Assembly: GCF_016860605.1 (NCBI RefSeq)
Contig: NZ_BNJR01000014.1
Span: forward strand, 124,001-188,000
Origin: Lentilactobacillus fungorum
GTDB lineage: Bacteria; Bacillota; Bacilli; Lactobacillales; Lactobacillaceae
Reading direction: 5' to 3'
Length of the DNA: 64,000 bases
Below the pieces are notes generated by a model. It was not told the DNA's origin. It saw nothing but the letters and a program-made list of their open reading frames with translations, and did no database searches. The position numbers were made by a program, and so were the translations under genes. Positions within the stretch are counted from its first letter, which is position 1, and the number at the start of each line of letters is the position of its first letter. This document shows, one piece after another, positions 9,320-18,589 of this stretch.

Positions 9320-9508
9320 ATCCTTGGCAGCGCTGGTGTTCGCCCATCTATTTCCATTGTTTGTTCGGCTTGGTTTTGCTTAAAGTAGTCGGTATCAATA
9401 TGATACCCAGCAAAAAAAGATTGTCTACCATTGCCCCTTATGATATATTCAACGAGTAATAATTTGATAACAATATCATATGTCATTTGACAATTTCTGG
9501 GGGTAACT

Positions 9509-9946
9509 ATGATCAAGACAAAAGTCATCACAATCGCTTCAACCGCTTCTATGGCGTTTGCGTTATTGCCAATCACCAACACCCAAGCCAGCGCAACTGT
9601 GCCGGCTAAGATGCGCGGCGCTTGGTATCAAAATTTGTCGTCGGTTAAACGGAACGACCGCACCTACGTTAAATTTACAACTCATTCAATCAGCTACGGC
9701 TCAAACGCTTCTCATTCAGATTTTGCTGGCGCTAACTTACGAGTGGCCAAGCTAAAGAAGGGCTGGTATCGCATTGGTCCTAAAACGTTCTCGATTGGCG
9801 ACTTTAAGTTAAAGAAAATTAAGATTAACGGCAAGTACCGGCAAGCACTACTGCAACGATATACGTCTAAGTCCCATTACGCGGAAGTCTTTGTTCGTGA
9901 TCACGTGGCACTACCGTTGAATAGTGCGCAGTATTTTTTGAAGTAA
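9509..9946 (+). CDS. Small secreted protein of unknown function
   Basis: 145 residues with a signal peptide (MIKTK, hydrophobic core, probable cleavage near TQASA at residue 27-31). The mature part begins VPAKMRGAWYQ and is rich in Lys, Tyr and Thr. The G-W-Y opening and the pattern KKGWYRIGPKTFSIGDFKLKK recall small secreted beta-barrel-like proteins of lactobacilli, but I cannot assign a family. A GGGGG ribosome site precedes the ATG. It is separated from the upstream secreted protein by 189 bp holding an AT-rich promoter-like stretch, so it is probably transcribed on its own. Confidence 0.72.
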   Translation: MIKTKVITIASTASMAFALLPITNTQASATVPAKMRGAWYQNLSSVKRNDRTYVKFTTHSISYGSNASHSDFAGANLRVAKLKKGWYRIGPKTFSIGDFKLKKIKINGKYRQALLQRYTSKSHYAEVFVRDHVALPLNSAQYFLK

Positions 9947-10012
9947 GCTTAACCACTTGGAAAATCTAGTTTGACTTTCAATGTTATGTAAAGGTGAATT
10001 AGGCTTCAAAAT

Positions 10013-10056
10013 AAAATGGAACTGAGAAATAATTTTTTCTTAGTTCCATTTTTTAA
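10013..10056. terminator. Bidirectional terminator between convergent genes
   Basis: AAAATGGAACTGAGAAA pairs with TTTCTTAGTTCCATTTT. It lies between the plus-strand secreted protein and the minus-strand GshA-like gene. Confidence 0.85.
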
Positions 10057-10124
10057 ATTGAATTAAGTACAGTTAGCGTCTTGCAAGCTAACTGCATAGG
10101 CGAGTACCATCTCATTAACTTTGT

Positions 10125-11456
10125 CTAATTAATCTCCACATTCGTCCCCTGCCGCAGCTTCTCCAAAATCGCCTGCTGCTCAGTTGGCGTTAACTTCTCA
10201 AACCCAATCGTTGGATTATGAATCAAATCATCCTGATACCCCTTTGAAAAAGTCATCAGTAATTTGAAAAGCGTATCCATACTCCCATGCGACCAGCGTG
10301 CCAGCCGAGCGCTTGGCGTTAATGCCGGGTTATCAATTTGTTCTTTTAAGGCGAAGCACAGGCGCTGGGCAGAGAATGGCACGAGGATATCAGCACTAAA
10401 TTGCTGCAAACGATCGATGAAATCCCATGCTTTGTCATGGTACTGCATCGTTGTCTGGGGCAACTCCAAAGCCGTCGTTTCATTCATCTTCTCCGCGGTC
10501 GCAATCGCTTTGTCTGCCGATCCCAAGTCAAAGGGCTGCTCAGCCACAAAGTATGCAAACATCAGCCGAATCAAATTAATGGCATCACTGGAAATGCCAT
10601 AGGGTTCAAATGGGTTGAGGTCAAAAGTGCGGTATTCGATGTAATCAATTCCCTGACTTAACAGATCACGAATTTCCGGACTGCGTTTCAGGCGAACACT
10701 GCCATAGTATTCGCGTTCGGCAATCAATTGGCCGTTTTTTACGGCCGTGATAATTTGATCAACGTAGTCGGCAACACTTTGATAGCTCGCTAAAAAGCCA
10801 TTGCCAAAGCCAAAATGGGAGTTGCGCAGTGACCTAACTGGCTGGCCAGGCGTGTCCGTGTCTTCAGCAAAGTAATGGCTAAAAGCTTGTGGCGTTGCGC
10901 CAAATAGGTAAGTTAACAGCCACCGGTATCGCATCAAACCAACTGCCGCCTGAAGGTACGCGGCGTCAATTGCTGCTTTGTCGTTAGCAATGCCCAAGTC
11001 AGCTAAGGCCGCATCGGTTAGGCCAACGTTGACGTGAACGCCAGTCTCAGCGGTCCGCGAAATTTTTCGCAGCTGGGCAACCCGTTTTCGGTACTGATAA
11101 TTGTCACGGTCGGTTTTAGCGATCACAATGTCTGAATGATCAGCTAGTAACATCGGCGGCATGCTATAAGGCCAAAGGTACTCACTACTCGCTAGCGTCC
11201 CTCTTAGAGCCTGGTGGTAAGCGCCTAAGTATTTTAATGCCTGGGTTGTCGTGGTGGTTGGTGGGGTAATCAGTTCAGACTGCGTTTCCAAAAAATCATT
11301 CTTAATAAAGTGATGTTGTTTTTCATCTAAGAGGCCCTTGGGGTAATCGTTGCGGCTTAATTCGCCGTGCTCATTAATTCGATGGGTTTCGACCTCTAAT
11401 CCTACCTTTGAATTAATTAAATCAGGAATTAAATGAGTTGCGTTTATTGATTTCAT
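10125..11456 (-). CDS. Divergent glutamate-cysteine ligase paralogue
   Basis: 443 residues of the same GshA-type ligase family as the gene at 5813, keeping VGLEVETHRI near residue 18, HFIKNDFLETQSELITPP, YLWPYSMPP, TGVHVNVG and YLFGATP. It is clearly more diverged than the other two copies, with several insertions and substitutions, so it may use a different acceptor amine or be less active. An AAAGGA site precedes the ATG at 11456. It follows a frameshifted paralogue by about 37 bp on the same strand and could be co-transcribed with it. Sequence supports the family; the exact product is not determined. Confidence 0.8.
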   Translation of the reverse strand: MKSINATHLIPDLINSKVGLEVETHRINEHGELSRNDYPKGLLDEKQHHFIKNDFLETQSELITPPTTTTTQALKYLGAYHQALRGTLASSEYLWPYSMPPMLLADHSDIVIAKTDRDNYQYRKRVAQLRKISRTAETGVHVNVGLTDAALADLGIANDKAAIDAAYLQAAVGLMRYRWLLTYLFGATPQAFSHYFAEDTDTPGQPVRSLRNSHFGFGNGFLASYQSVADYVDQIITAVKNGQLIAEREYYGSVRLKRSPEIRDLLSQGIDYIEYRTFDLNPFEPYGISSDAINLIRLMFAYFVAEQPFDLGSADKAIATAEKMNETTALELPQTTMQYHDKAWDFIDRLQQFSADILVPFSAQRLCFALKEQIDNPALTPSARLARWSHGSMDTLFKLLMTFSKGYQDDLIHNPTIGFEKLTPTEQQAILEKLRQGTNVEIN

Positions 11457-11493
11457 AAAATCACTATCCTTTGAAAGACACCAATTATGCTAA

Positions 11494-12881
11494 CTACTCC
11501 GATTTCTTTTGATAATTATCCGGCTTGCCCATCACGCCAAATAGTCGCTGGCGTAATTCATCGGCATTCATATCCGGCTGTTCTTGAAAACCGGTAAATG
11601 GATGTGGATTTTCATGTGCCCGATTTTGATAGCGGTTTGCCATTGATAAACCATATGACATTAATGAGCCGTCAACTTCGTGATCCATCAAGGTAGCTGC
11701 TGGGGTCAACCTTGGATTATCCAAGCGATCCTGCATGGTATCCAAGATTTCTTGATATTCCGGCCCCCACTGAATAGTCGCGCCAAATAATTGCAATTGA
11801 TCCAAGAAATTCTGGGCTTCATGGTGATAAATTGTCTGCTGAGTCGGATTTTCCAGCGCAACCACCTCGTTCATTGCCCGTCCCTGATCCAACTTTAAGT
11901 TGATTTTATCTGGCGTCGTCATCATTGGGGTCATCATAAAGTAGCTCAATAAGATTCTAAAGAAGCGCACTGCTGATGTTCGCACACCTAGTGCGGTGGT
12001 TGGGTCAAGATCCAGCATCCGCAGTTCAATGTAGTCAGTGCCGCCGTTAATCATGTGAGTAAGATTGCCAGTCATGGATTTTAACCGAACGCTGGTATGA
12101 TACTCCGCTTCACTGAACAAGCGGCCGGCTTTAATGTTTTCTTCAACGTTATCGACGTATTCGCGCACTGATCGGTAATTATGAGGAACATCCGAAGTAA
12201 ACCATAATGCGAGGATCGAATACTTCTGACCTCATGGCTAGGCTGGTCCTCATCCGGTTTAAAATAATTTCTTTCAGCAATTGGGCTGTTGCCAAAAAGG
12301 TATGTAATCAACCATCGATAGTAGGTAAAGCCCTGAGCGAGCTTAATGTAAATATCATTCACAAAATCAGCATAGGACTGATATTGCTCCCGCTGGGCTT
12401 CCCAGACCGTCCGCAACACGCCGTCATTGACACTGACATTGAGATGGACCCCAACCGGTAGTCCTTGAGTATCACTTCTGGTTTTGATCCACTTTTCATA
12501 ATACGCCCGCTGCTTGGGTTCAACGTTAGCAATCGAGATGTTCGTTTTGTCTTGCGGCAAGATTGGCGGCATACTCAGCGGCCACAGCAGCTCATTGGGT
12601 TCCAAGGCATTTCGCAACGTATCATTGAGTGCCATCAAATAATGCATTGCATCAAACGATTTTCTAGCAGTCGGCGTAATAATTTCGCTTTGAACCTGAT
12701 AGACGTCCGTTTTAATAAAATGATTCTTTCGCTGGTTACCAAGCGCTTTAGGGTAAGGTTGCTTAGTCAACCTCCCCGCTGAATCCACTCGAATTGTTTC
12801 TACTTCAATGCCCATATTAAAGTCACTGGCACTGGCAACAATCTCATTATCAAAAATAATTTGACCAATTTCATCAAACAT
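11494..12881 (-). pseudogene. Frameshifted glutamate-cysteine ligase paralogue
   Basis: The N-terminal part (from ATG 12881, MFDEIGQIIFDNE) closely matches the gshA-type gene at 5813 through NYFKPDEDQPSHEVRSIRSSHYG. The frame is then lost. Adding one T on the coding strand at the TTT run that corresponds to 12199-12201 restores FTSDVPHNYRSVREYVDNVEENIKAG and continues to the natural end at 11494. The rebuilt protein is about 463 residues, normal for the family. As read, the gene is broken by a one-base deletion; a sequencing error in a short homopolymer is the alternative. The ATG at 12881 is preferred over 12887, which is too close to its GAGGAGGG site. Confidence 0.8.
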
Positions 12882-13091
12882 TAGCATCCCTCCTCACACA
12901 TTTCTGGCTGAAAAGTTATCTTACTCTAACGCATTTTGGCGCGTTATTCAAAAGTTTTAACCAACAAATGGTTATTTTGATTGTCACTTAATGGTCGCTC
13001 TGAAAATATTCAACTAACCACCCAGTTATCGGCTTTATACTAGCCTGATTTGTTATATAATTATTGCAATACCCTTTTGGAGGACATAACC

Positions 13092-14012
13092 GTGCACAAT
13101 AATAAGATCAAGGGAATTGGCTTAGCGATTCTTGGCCCACTGCTGTGGGGGATTTCTGGAACGACTGCCCAATTCTTATTTACAAGCGAAAATGTCGGGG
13201 CCAACTGGCTGGTCTCGGTTCGAATGCTGGTTTCTGGCATTTTATTGGTGTTATTTGGCTTAGTGACTAATGCCAAAGCTAATTTGGTTATTTGGCATCA
13301 CTTTAACGATGCCGTCAAGCTCATCTTCTTTAGCTTTGCTGGTATGGCCGCTTCCCAATATACATATTTTAAAGCGATTGAATATGGCAACGCCGCAACG
13401 GCGACGATTCTCCAGTTCCTATCGCCCGCCGTAATTATTCTTTATCTAGTCGTAAAGACGCATCGCCCGCCACGGCGAATCGACGTTTTTTCGCTCATCA
13501 TGGCCTTAACCGGAACCATCTTGTTAGTTACTCATGGTCATTTAACCACGCTAGCGATTCCCATCCGTGGTCTTTTGTGGGGACTTGCCACGGCTATTAC
13601 TGCAAGTATCTACACCTTATTGCCTGACAAACTATTGCGGACTTATGGCTCAATTCCGGTTGTTGGTTGGTCAATGCTCATTGGTGGTGCCTCGTTTAGC
13701 TGCTTTTATCGCATTTGGGATCGTATGCCGGCATTTTCTTGGCAGACCTATGGTGGCGTTAGCTTTGTCGTCATTTTTGGGACGATGTTTGCCTATTTAT
13801 TCTACCTGCAAAGTTTGAGCTATATTCGACCGACCGTTGCCAGCGTTTTAGGTTCGTTTGAACCCCTTTCGGCCACCATTCTCTCCATTATTTTCTTAGG
13901 GATCAGCTTTGGCTTGCCGGAAACGATTGGTGGCGGGTTAATTCTAGGAACGGTTGGGTTGCAATCTTGGGCGGCCATGAAGCAACACTTGCCAGAACCA
14001 TCACATCTTTGA
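13092..14012 (+). CDS. EamA/DMT-family permease
   Basis: 306 residues with about ten hydrophobic helices arranged as two EamA repeats, typical of drug/metabolite transporters (RhaT/YdcZ-like). The N-terminus GIGLAILGPLLWGISGTTAQF and the later GGASFSCFYRIWDR and FGTMFAYLFYLQSLSYIRP segments fit the family. The GTG at 13092 is chosen because GGAGG lies 8 bp upstream; earlier in-frame codons lack one. The gene stands alone between the ligase cluster and the liv operon. These permeases export or import small metabolites, often amino acids; the substrate cannot be read here. Confidence 0.88.
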   Translation: MHNNKIKGIGLAILGPLLWGISGTTAQFLFTSENVGANWLVSVRMLVSGILLVLFGLVTNAKANLVIWHHFNDAVKLIFFSFAGMAASQYTYFKAIEYGNAATATILQFLSPAVIILYLVVKTHRPPRRIDVFSLIMALTGTILLVTHGHLTTLAIPIRGLLWGLATAITASIYTLLPDKLLRTYGSIPVVGWSMLIGGASFSCFYRIWDRMPAFSWQTYGGVSFVVIFGTMFAYLFYLQSLSYIRPTVASVLGSFEPLSATILSIIFLGISFGLPETIGGGLILGTVGLQSWAAMKQHLPEPSHL

Positions 14013-14029
14013 ACGCAAGATCATTGAAT

Positions 14030-14073
14030 AAAAAGAGCTGACCCATCCGCTTTGAATGTTGGTCAGCCTTTTT
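14030..14073. terminator. Bidirectional terminator between the DMT gene and the liv operon
   Basis: AAAAAGAGCTGACC pairs with GGTCAGCCTTTTT. It lies between convergent genes and has A and T tracts on both flanks. Confidence 0.85.
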
Positions 14074-14080
14074 CATTTCC

Positions 14081-14731
14081 CTAATCCACTTTTTTATAAT
14101 GTTCAGCTTCTTTAGCGTCAAAGCCAGCCTCGCTTAGTCTAGAAGCGACTGAGAAGCCAACTTCCTTATCAACGTGAATTTCAACGACTTTCGTAGTTCC
14201 TTGATGCGTCACCATTAAGGTTTGAATATTTAGCTTATTTTCGGCCATCACCTTGCCAATATCAAAGATCACGCCCGGCCGATCATTTTTGATAAATACC
14301 TGAACGACCGTGCCCTCTTCGTTATAGTCAGTTACGTCCAAGAACGCGTCCAAGATATCATTATTGGTAATAATGCCAATAACCGCTCCTTTATTCATCA
14401 CCGGCAAGACGCCAATTTGATATTTACGCATCTCATAAATTGCGTCTTCCAAGAAGTCATCGGCCTCAATCGTGTGAACCGTTGTTTCCATGACGTCTTT
14501 AACCGTCATTTTAGTTAATAAGTAGTTATATTCATATATTGATAAGCTCGTCGCCTTTGATGGTGAAGCGGCCTGAATCGTTCCTTGAGTCACCAAGCCA
14601 ATTAATTGACCGTCGTCAATGACTGGCAAACGGTGAATGTGGTTTTCCCGCATCATGTTAACCGCGACGCTAACCTTAGTTTCGGGCGGGACGGTTAAGA
14701 CGGTTGTGGACATGAAATCTCTTACACTCAT
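14081..14731 (-). CDS. CBS-domain pair plus ACT domain protein
   Basis: 216 residues: two CBS motifs (about 1-60 and 70-130, with MSTTVLTVPPETKVSVAV and HRLPVIDDGQLIGLVT, then VKDVMETTVHTIEADDFLEDAI) followed by an ACT-like domain (about 138-200, VQVFIKNDRPGVIFDIGKVMAENKLNI). Such AcuB-like proteins bind adenine nucleotides and, through ACT, amino acids. It starts 3 bp after the livF stop and is the last gene of the branched-chain amino acid operon. It may therefore sense cell energy or amino acid state for the transporter, but that role is inferred. It shows no catalytic domain. Confidence 0.88.
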   Translation of the reverse strand: MSVRDFMSTTVLTVPPETKVSVAVNMMRENHIHRLPVIDDGQLIGLVTQGTIQAASPSKATSLSIYEYNYLLTKMTVKDVMETTVHTIEADDFLEDAIYEMRKYQIGVLPVMNKGAVIGIITNNDILDAFLDVTDYNEEGTVVQVFIKNDRPGVIFDIGKVMAENKLNIQTLMVTHQGTTKVVEIHVDKEVGFSVASRLSEAGFDAKEAEHYKKVD

Positions 14732-14734
14732 TGA

Positions 14735-15448
14735 TTACCCTCCCAAATATGCTTTTTGAACTTCCCGGTTTGCCAGCAATTCCTCACCAGTGCCGCTCAT
14801 TTGAACACTGCCGGTTGCCAGAACATAACCGCGATCGGCAATCGATAATGCCTTTTTGGCGTTTTGTTCGATTAACAAGACAGTTGTTCCTTGTTGATTA
14901 ATCTCTTTGATGATATCAAAGATTTCGTTAATAAAAATTGGTGCTAACCCCATTGACGGCTCATCCAGCAAAATCAGCTTCGGGTTGGCCATTAAGGCCC
15001 GCCCCATCGCGAGCATTTGCTGTTCACCACCAGAAAGCGTGGCGGCATCTTGATGCTTGCGTTGCTTCAGAATCGGAAACCGATCGAAAACTTCCGCAAA
15101 CCGTTGCTTGATTTGGTTGCGATCACGTTCCAAGAAAGATCCCATTTGTAAGTTTTCCATGACGGATAAGCCTGAAAAAACGTGGCGGCCTTCTGGCACT
15201 TGCGAGATACCTTCAGCAACGACTTTCGGCGCTTTTTGCGATTGAATCTCCTTATTTTGATAAATAATTTTGCCACTTTGTGGTTTTAGCAAACCGGAAA
15301 TGGTTTTCAAAATGGTTGTCTTGCCGGCGCCATTTGCCCCAATTAGGGAGACAATTTCACCCTGATTAATCTTAAAGCTAACGCCCTTAACGGCATTAAT
15401 GACGCCATAATTGACAACCAGGTTATCGACTTGTAATAACACAATCAT
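14735..15448 (-). CDS. livF: Branched-chain amino acid ABC transporter ATPase LivF
   Basis: 237 residues; Walker A GANGAGKTT (about 38-46), signature LSGGEQQML, Walker B LILLDEPSMGL and the switch His region LLIEQN. It is the second ATPase of the high-affinity leucine/isoleucine/valine importer and pairs with LivG. The ATG at 15448 overlaps the livG stop (ATGA), giving tight coupling; the livG end supplies GAGGAGG, and a GTG two codons in (15442) has better spacing and could be the real start. Confidence 0.93.
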   Translation of the reverse strand: MIVLLQVDNLVVNYGVINAVKGVSFKINQGEIVSLIGANGAGKTTILKTISGLLKPQSGKIIYQNKEIQSQKAPKVVAEGISQVPEGRHVFSGLSVMENLQMGSFLERDRNQIKQRFAEVFDRFPILKQRKHQDAATLSGGEQQMLAMGRALMANPKLILLDEPSMGLAPIFINEIFDIIKEINQQGTTVLLIEQNAKKALSIADRGYVLATGSVQMSGTGEELLANREVQKAYLGG

Positions 15449-16224
15449 GCCTCCTCTCCTAGATATGCCTTAATAACAGCCGGATTAGTTTTAATCTCAT
15501 CAGGCGTTCCTTGCGCTAACAGGGATCCGTGATCCAGGACATAGATCCGTTGGGCCAAGCTCATCACCAATGACATATCATGTTCAATCAAGAGAATGGT
15601 GATATGAAATTGGTGTTGAACTTTTAAAATGAGTTCGGTCAGATTAGCCGTTTCTTCAGGATTCATCCCAGCTGCTGGTTCATCTAAAAATAAGATTTGC
15701 GGCTTAGTCGCCAACGCCCGAACAATTTCCAGCCGCCGTTGCGTGCCGTATGGTAAGTTTTTGGCTAACACGTCAGTGTCTTTCTCTAATTCAAAAATGG
15801 CTAATAGCTTCTGAGCTTCTTCGACCAACTGCTGTTCAGTTTTGTAATAACTGGGAAACCGAAAAATCGTGGGGATAAAACCTTCCTTAAATTTACTCGT
15901 CATTGCAATCAAGACATTATCTAAAACGGATAAGTTCTTGAACAAGCGAATGTTTTGAAAAGTTCGTGAGAGTCCCATGTCGGCAATTTTATATGCCCGC
16001 TTACCATTTAATGGATAGGTTCCATGGTCACCGCTCAAAACAATCGACCCGGATGTTGCTGGAATCACGCCGGTTAACAGGTTGAATAAGGTCGTTTTCC
16101 CCGCACCGTTAGGACCAATTAAAGCAACTAACTCGTTATTATCCAAATGCATTGACACGTCGGCAACGGCATTCAAACCACCAAAGTTTTTAACCAAATG
16201 CGTCACCTGCAACAGTTTATTCAT
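15445..16224 (-). CDS. livG: Branched-chain amino acid ABC transporter ATPase LivG
   Basis: 259 residues; Walker A GPNGAGKTT near residue 37, then the long LivG insertion, the family signature region LPYGTQRRLEIVRAL, Walker B ILFLDEPAAGMNPEE and LLIEHDM. It is the first ATPase of the Liv importer. It overlaps livM by 4 bp (ATGA) and livF by 4 bp, so the whole ATPase/permease block is translationally coupled. Start supported by AAAGGAG in the end of livM. Confidence 0.94.
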   Translation of the reverse strand: MNKLLQVTHLVKNFGGLNAVADVSMHLDNNELVALIGPNGAGKTTLFNLLTGVIPATSGSIVLSGDHGTYPLNGKRAYKIADMGLSRTFQNIRLFKNLSVLDNVLIAMTSKFKEGFIPTIFRFPSYYKTEQQLVEEAQKLLAIFELEKDTDVLAKNLPYGTQRRLEIVRALATKPQILFLDEPAAGMNPEETANLTELILKVQHQFHITILLIEHDMSLVMSLAQRIYVLDHGSLLAQGTPDEIKTNPAVIKAYLGEEA

Positions 16225-17189
16225 GATTCAACCCGCTCCTTTCGCTTTGGCCGCCGCCATAATTGCTTAATGGAGAGCTCCCACGTTCCTAATAGGCCAG
16301 ATGGCTTGAAAATCATAATCAGAACCAAGGCAACCGCGTAGATGACCATTCGCAAGGTGCCGAAATTCTGCAGAACCGTATCCAAAACGCCAAGCACAAC
16401 TGCGGCCACAAACGTTCCGGTAATACTGCCAACCCCACCAAGGACGACAATAATCAAAATAGAAATGGATTCCATAATGCCAAAGTCGTTGGGGGCAATG
16501 GTTTGTAAGTAAGACGCATGCAAAGAACCGGCAACCGCTGCTGTCGAAGCGCCAAGTACAAATGCGGCAAGTTTCCATTTAGTTACGTTAATGCCCATGG
16601 CTTCAGCGGCAATTTCATCTTCGCGAACCGAGGTAACTGCCCGGCCGGCGCGGCTATGAATGAAGTTCACGATGATAATCGTCGTCACACAAACCATGAT
16701 GTACACCGTCGGCCAGTCTGCAAATTGAGGAATGTTAAACATCCCTGCCGCCCCGCCGGTAATTTTTAAATTATTAATGATAATCCGAATAATTTCTGCG
16801 GCTCCCATTGTCGCAATGGCCAAGTAATCCCCTCGTAGCCGCAACGTGGGAATCCCAACAATCAAGGCGGCAATAATTGCGACCACGATCCCAACTAAAA
16901 TCGAGATATAAAAGCCGGCTGGCGTGCTGTTTGTCTGAGTCACAATCGCTGTCGCATAGGCACCAATTGCCATAAACCCAGCGTGGCCTAACGAAAACTG
17001 GCCCGCAAACCCAATGATCAAATTAAGGCCGGTTGCCAAAATAATATTAATCCCAATTGTGACCAACATGTTTTCAATAAAAGAATCGATAACGCCCACT
17101 AAAATCAAGGTGTTCATTAAATAAAAACCGGCAACCATTATCAAGAACCAAATCACGTTATATTTGAAATTAGCTTTCAACTTGATCAC
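16221..17189 (-). CDS. livM: Branched-chain amino acid ABC permease LivM
   Basis: 322 residues with about nine membrane segments and the LivM family stretch LNLIIGFAGQFSLGHAGFMAIGAYA, followed by RLRGDYLAIATMGAAEIIRI and the EAA-like loop EAMGINVTKWK. The GTG start at 17189 abuts the livH stop codon (TAGGTG). It forms the transmembrane pore with LivH in the cytoplasmic membrane. Confidence 0.94.
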   Translation of the reverse strand: MIKLKANFKYNVIWFLIMVAGFYLMNTLILVGVIDSFIENMLVTIGINIILATGLNLIIGFAGQFSLGHAGFMAIGAYATAIVTQTNSTPAGFYISILVGIVVAIIAALIVGIPTLRLRGDYLAIATMGAAEIIRIIINNLKITGGAAGMFNIPQFADWPTVYIMVCVTTIIIVNFIHSRAGRAVTSVREDEIAAEAMGINVTKWKLAAFVLGASTAAVAGSLHASYLQTIAPNDFGIMESISILIIVVLGGVGSITGTFVAAVVLGVLDTVLQNFGTLRMVIYAVALVLIMIFKPSGLLGTWELSIKQLWRRPKRKERVES

Positions 17190-18068
17190 CTACACTTTCT
17201 CTTTGACGTTCTTGCCAAAGATGCCGGCTGGCAAAATCAGTAAAATAACAATCAAAACAAAGTACACCACAGCGTCTTTATATGCCGACAAGCCAATTGA
17301 TTGAACGAACGTTTCCAAAATGCCGATGAGAAAGCCACCAACTGAAGCCCCTGGAACCGAACCGATCCCACCAAGGACTGCGGCCACAAATGCTTTGATT
17401 CCGGGCGTCATGCCCATAAGTGGATCAATTGAATTGTAGTAAAGCCCAATCAAGACCCCAGCAGCTCCAGCAAGTGCGGATCCCAGTGCAAAAGTAAACG
17501 AGATCGTCCAATTAATGTTAATCCCCACCAGTTCAGCGGCATCCGCGTCAACCGACACGGCTCGCATTGCCCGGCCCATTTTAGTTTTTTTGATGATCAA
17601 TTGGAGTAGAACCATCAACGCACAGGCAGTGACCAAAATGAGAACTTGAATGTTAGAGATTAAGACACCGCCAATATGGTAGTTAACCTGTTTGATGATC
17701 TGGGGGAAATCGCGCGTATTGGAACTAAACAGGTAAGACATACCGTTTTCCAAGAAAAACGAGACGCCAATTGCGGTGATTAGCGCTGTAATCCGGGGAG
17801 AATGCCGCAACGGCCGGTAAGCAAAATACTCAATGATGACCCCGCTAGCTGCGCCAACAACCATTGCCGACAATAAGGCACTAATAAAATTGAAGTGCCA
17901 GGTATTGATGACGTAATATCCCCAAAAAGCCCCTAACATGTAAATATCGCCGTGAGCAAAATTAATCAGTTTGATGATGCCATAAACCATGGTGTACCCG
18001 AGAGCAAGTAACGCATAGATGCTTCCAAGTGAAAGGCCGTTGATGATTTGCTGAAATAGTGTGTCCAA
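17190..18068 (-). CDS. livH: Branched-chain amino acid ABC permease LivH
   Basis: 292 residues with about eight membrane segments. It opens NGLSLGSIYALLALGYTMVYGIIKLINFAHGD, the LivH hallmark, and has the loop RAVSVDADAAELVGI. The start is TTG at 18068, with GGAGG 9 bp upstream. It is separated from livJ by 521 bp of palindromic repeats with no gene, an unusual interruption of this operon. That could lower permease expression relative to the binding protein; this is inference. Confidence 0.93.
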   Translation of the reverse strand: MDTLFQQIINGLSLGSIYALLALGYTMVYGIIKLINFAHGDIYMLGAFWGYYVINTWHFNFISALLSAMVVGAASGVIIEYFAYRPLRHSPRITALITAIGVSFFLENGMSYLFSSNTRDFPQIIKQVNYHIGGVLISNIQVLILVTACALMVLLQLIIKKTKMGRAMRAVSVDADAAELVGININWTISFTFALGSALAGAAGVLIGLYYNSIDPLMGMTPGIKAFVAAVLGGIGSVPGASVGGFLIGILETFVQSIGLSAYKDAVVYFVLIVILLILPAGIFGKNVKEKV

Positions 18069-18169
18069 AATGGTTATCCTCCTCTCGTGGTGCGAATGAT
18101 ACTTTAAATATAGTTAAGTTGAACTTTCTTTACTAAAGATTTAATAATTGAGAAGTTGGCTGGCGGGCC

Positions 18170-18459
18170 AATGGTGCCCGGATGGGCGTGAAATACCTAG
18201 TCTATTTGGCGCCAGTAAGCACCTCTACCAATAATCCCAAGCCCGAGGATTCTGGCGGCCGAACTGAATGATGCTCCGACGGCCGTGAAACGCCTAGCCT
18301 ATTTGGCGCCAAGCAGAAACCTGCGTGTAAGCACCTCTACCAATAATCCCAAACCCGGGGATTTCGGCGACCGAGCTGAATGATGCTCCGCAACCCGGGG
18401 ATTCTGGCGGCCGAGCCGAATGATGCTCCGCAACCCGGGGATTCTGGCGGCCGAGCCGA
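18170..18459. repeat. Array of partial palindromic elements with a 40-bp tandem repeat between livJ and livH
   Basis: Two perfect 40-bp units (18391-18430 and 18431-18470) begin CAACCCGGGG and end TGATGCTCCG; a degenerate unit precedes them at 18351-18390, and a further relative lies at 18239-18278. The block GACGGCCGTGAAACGCCTAG at about 18279-18298 is also present inverted near 21597-21630. All pieces derive from the same element family as the 117-bp copies. I see no gene here. Confidence 0.8.
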
Positions 18460-18576
18460 ATGATGCTCCGCCAAGCAGAAACCTGCGTGTAAGCACCTCT
18501 ACCAATAATCCCAAACCCGGGGATTATTGGTAGAGGAGACTTACACTCCGGTTTCTAACCGCTTGGCTCCGCATAC
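18460..18576 (+). repeat. 117-bp intergenic palindromic element, copy 3 (type II ends)
   Basis: Central stem CCTCTACCAATAATCCC pairs perfectly with its complement across an AAACCC loop; GTGTAAG pairs with CTTACAC and CCAAGC with GCTTGG. The ends differ from type I: GAATGATGCTCCG on the left and GCATAC on the right. It lies 13 bp from the livJ stop codon. Confidence 0.88.
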
Positions 18577-18589
18577 TACTTAACGCATA

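Noticed and set aside
10070-10093. Hairpin AGTTAGC/GCTAACT as a terminator
   Set aside because: No T-run on either strand; the adjacent hairpin at 10013-10056 is the better terminator.
18351-18470. Possible CRISPR array
   Set aside because: The 40-bp units are directly adjacent without spacers, and no cas gene is present.
18299-18514. Open frame of 71 codons on the minus strand
   Set aside because: It lies entirely in the tandem palindromic array and its protein repeats itself with the repeats; no ribosome site.
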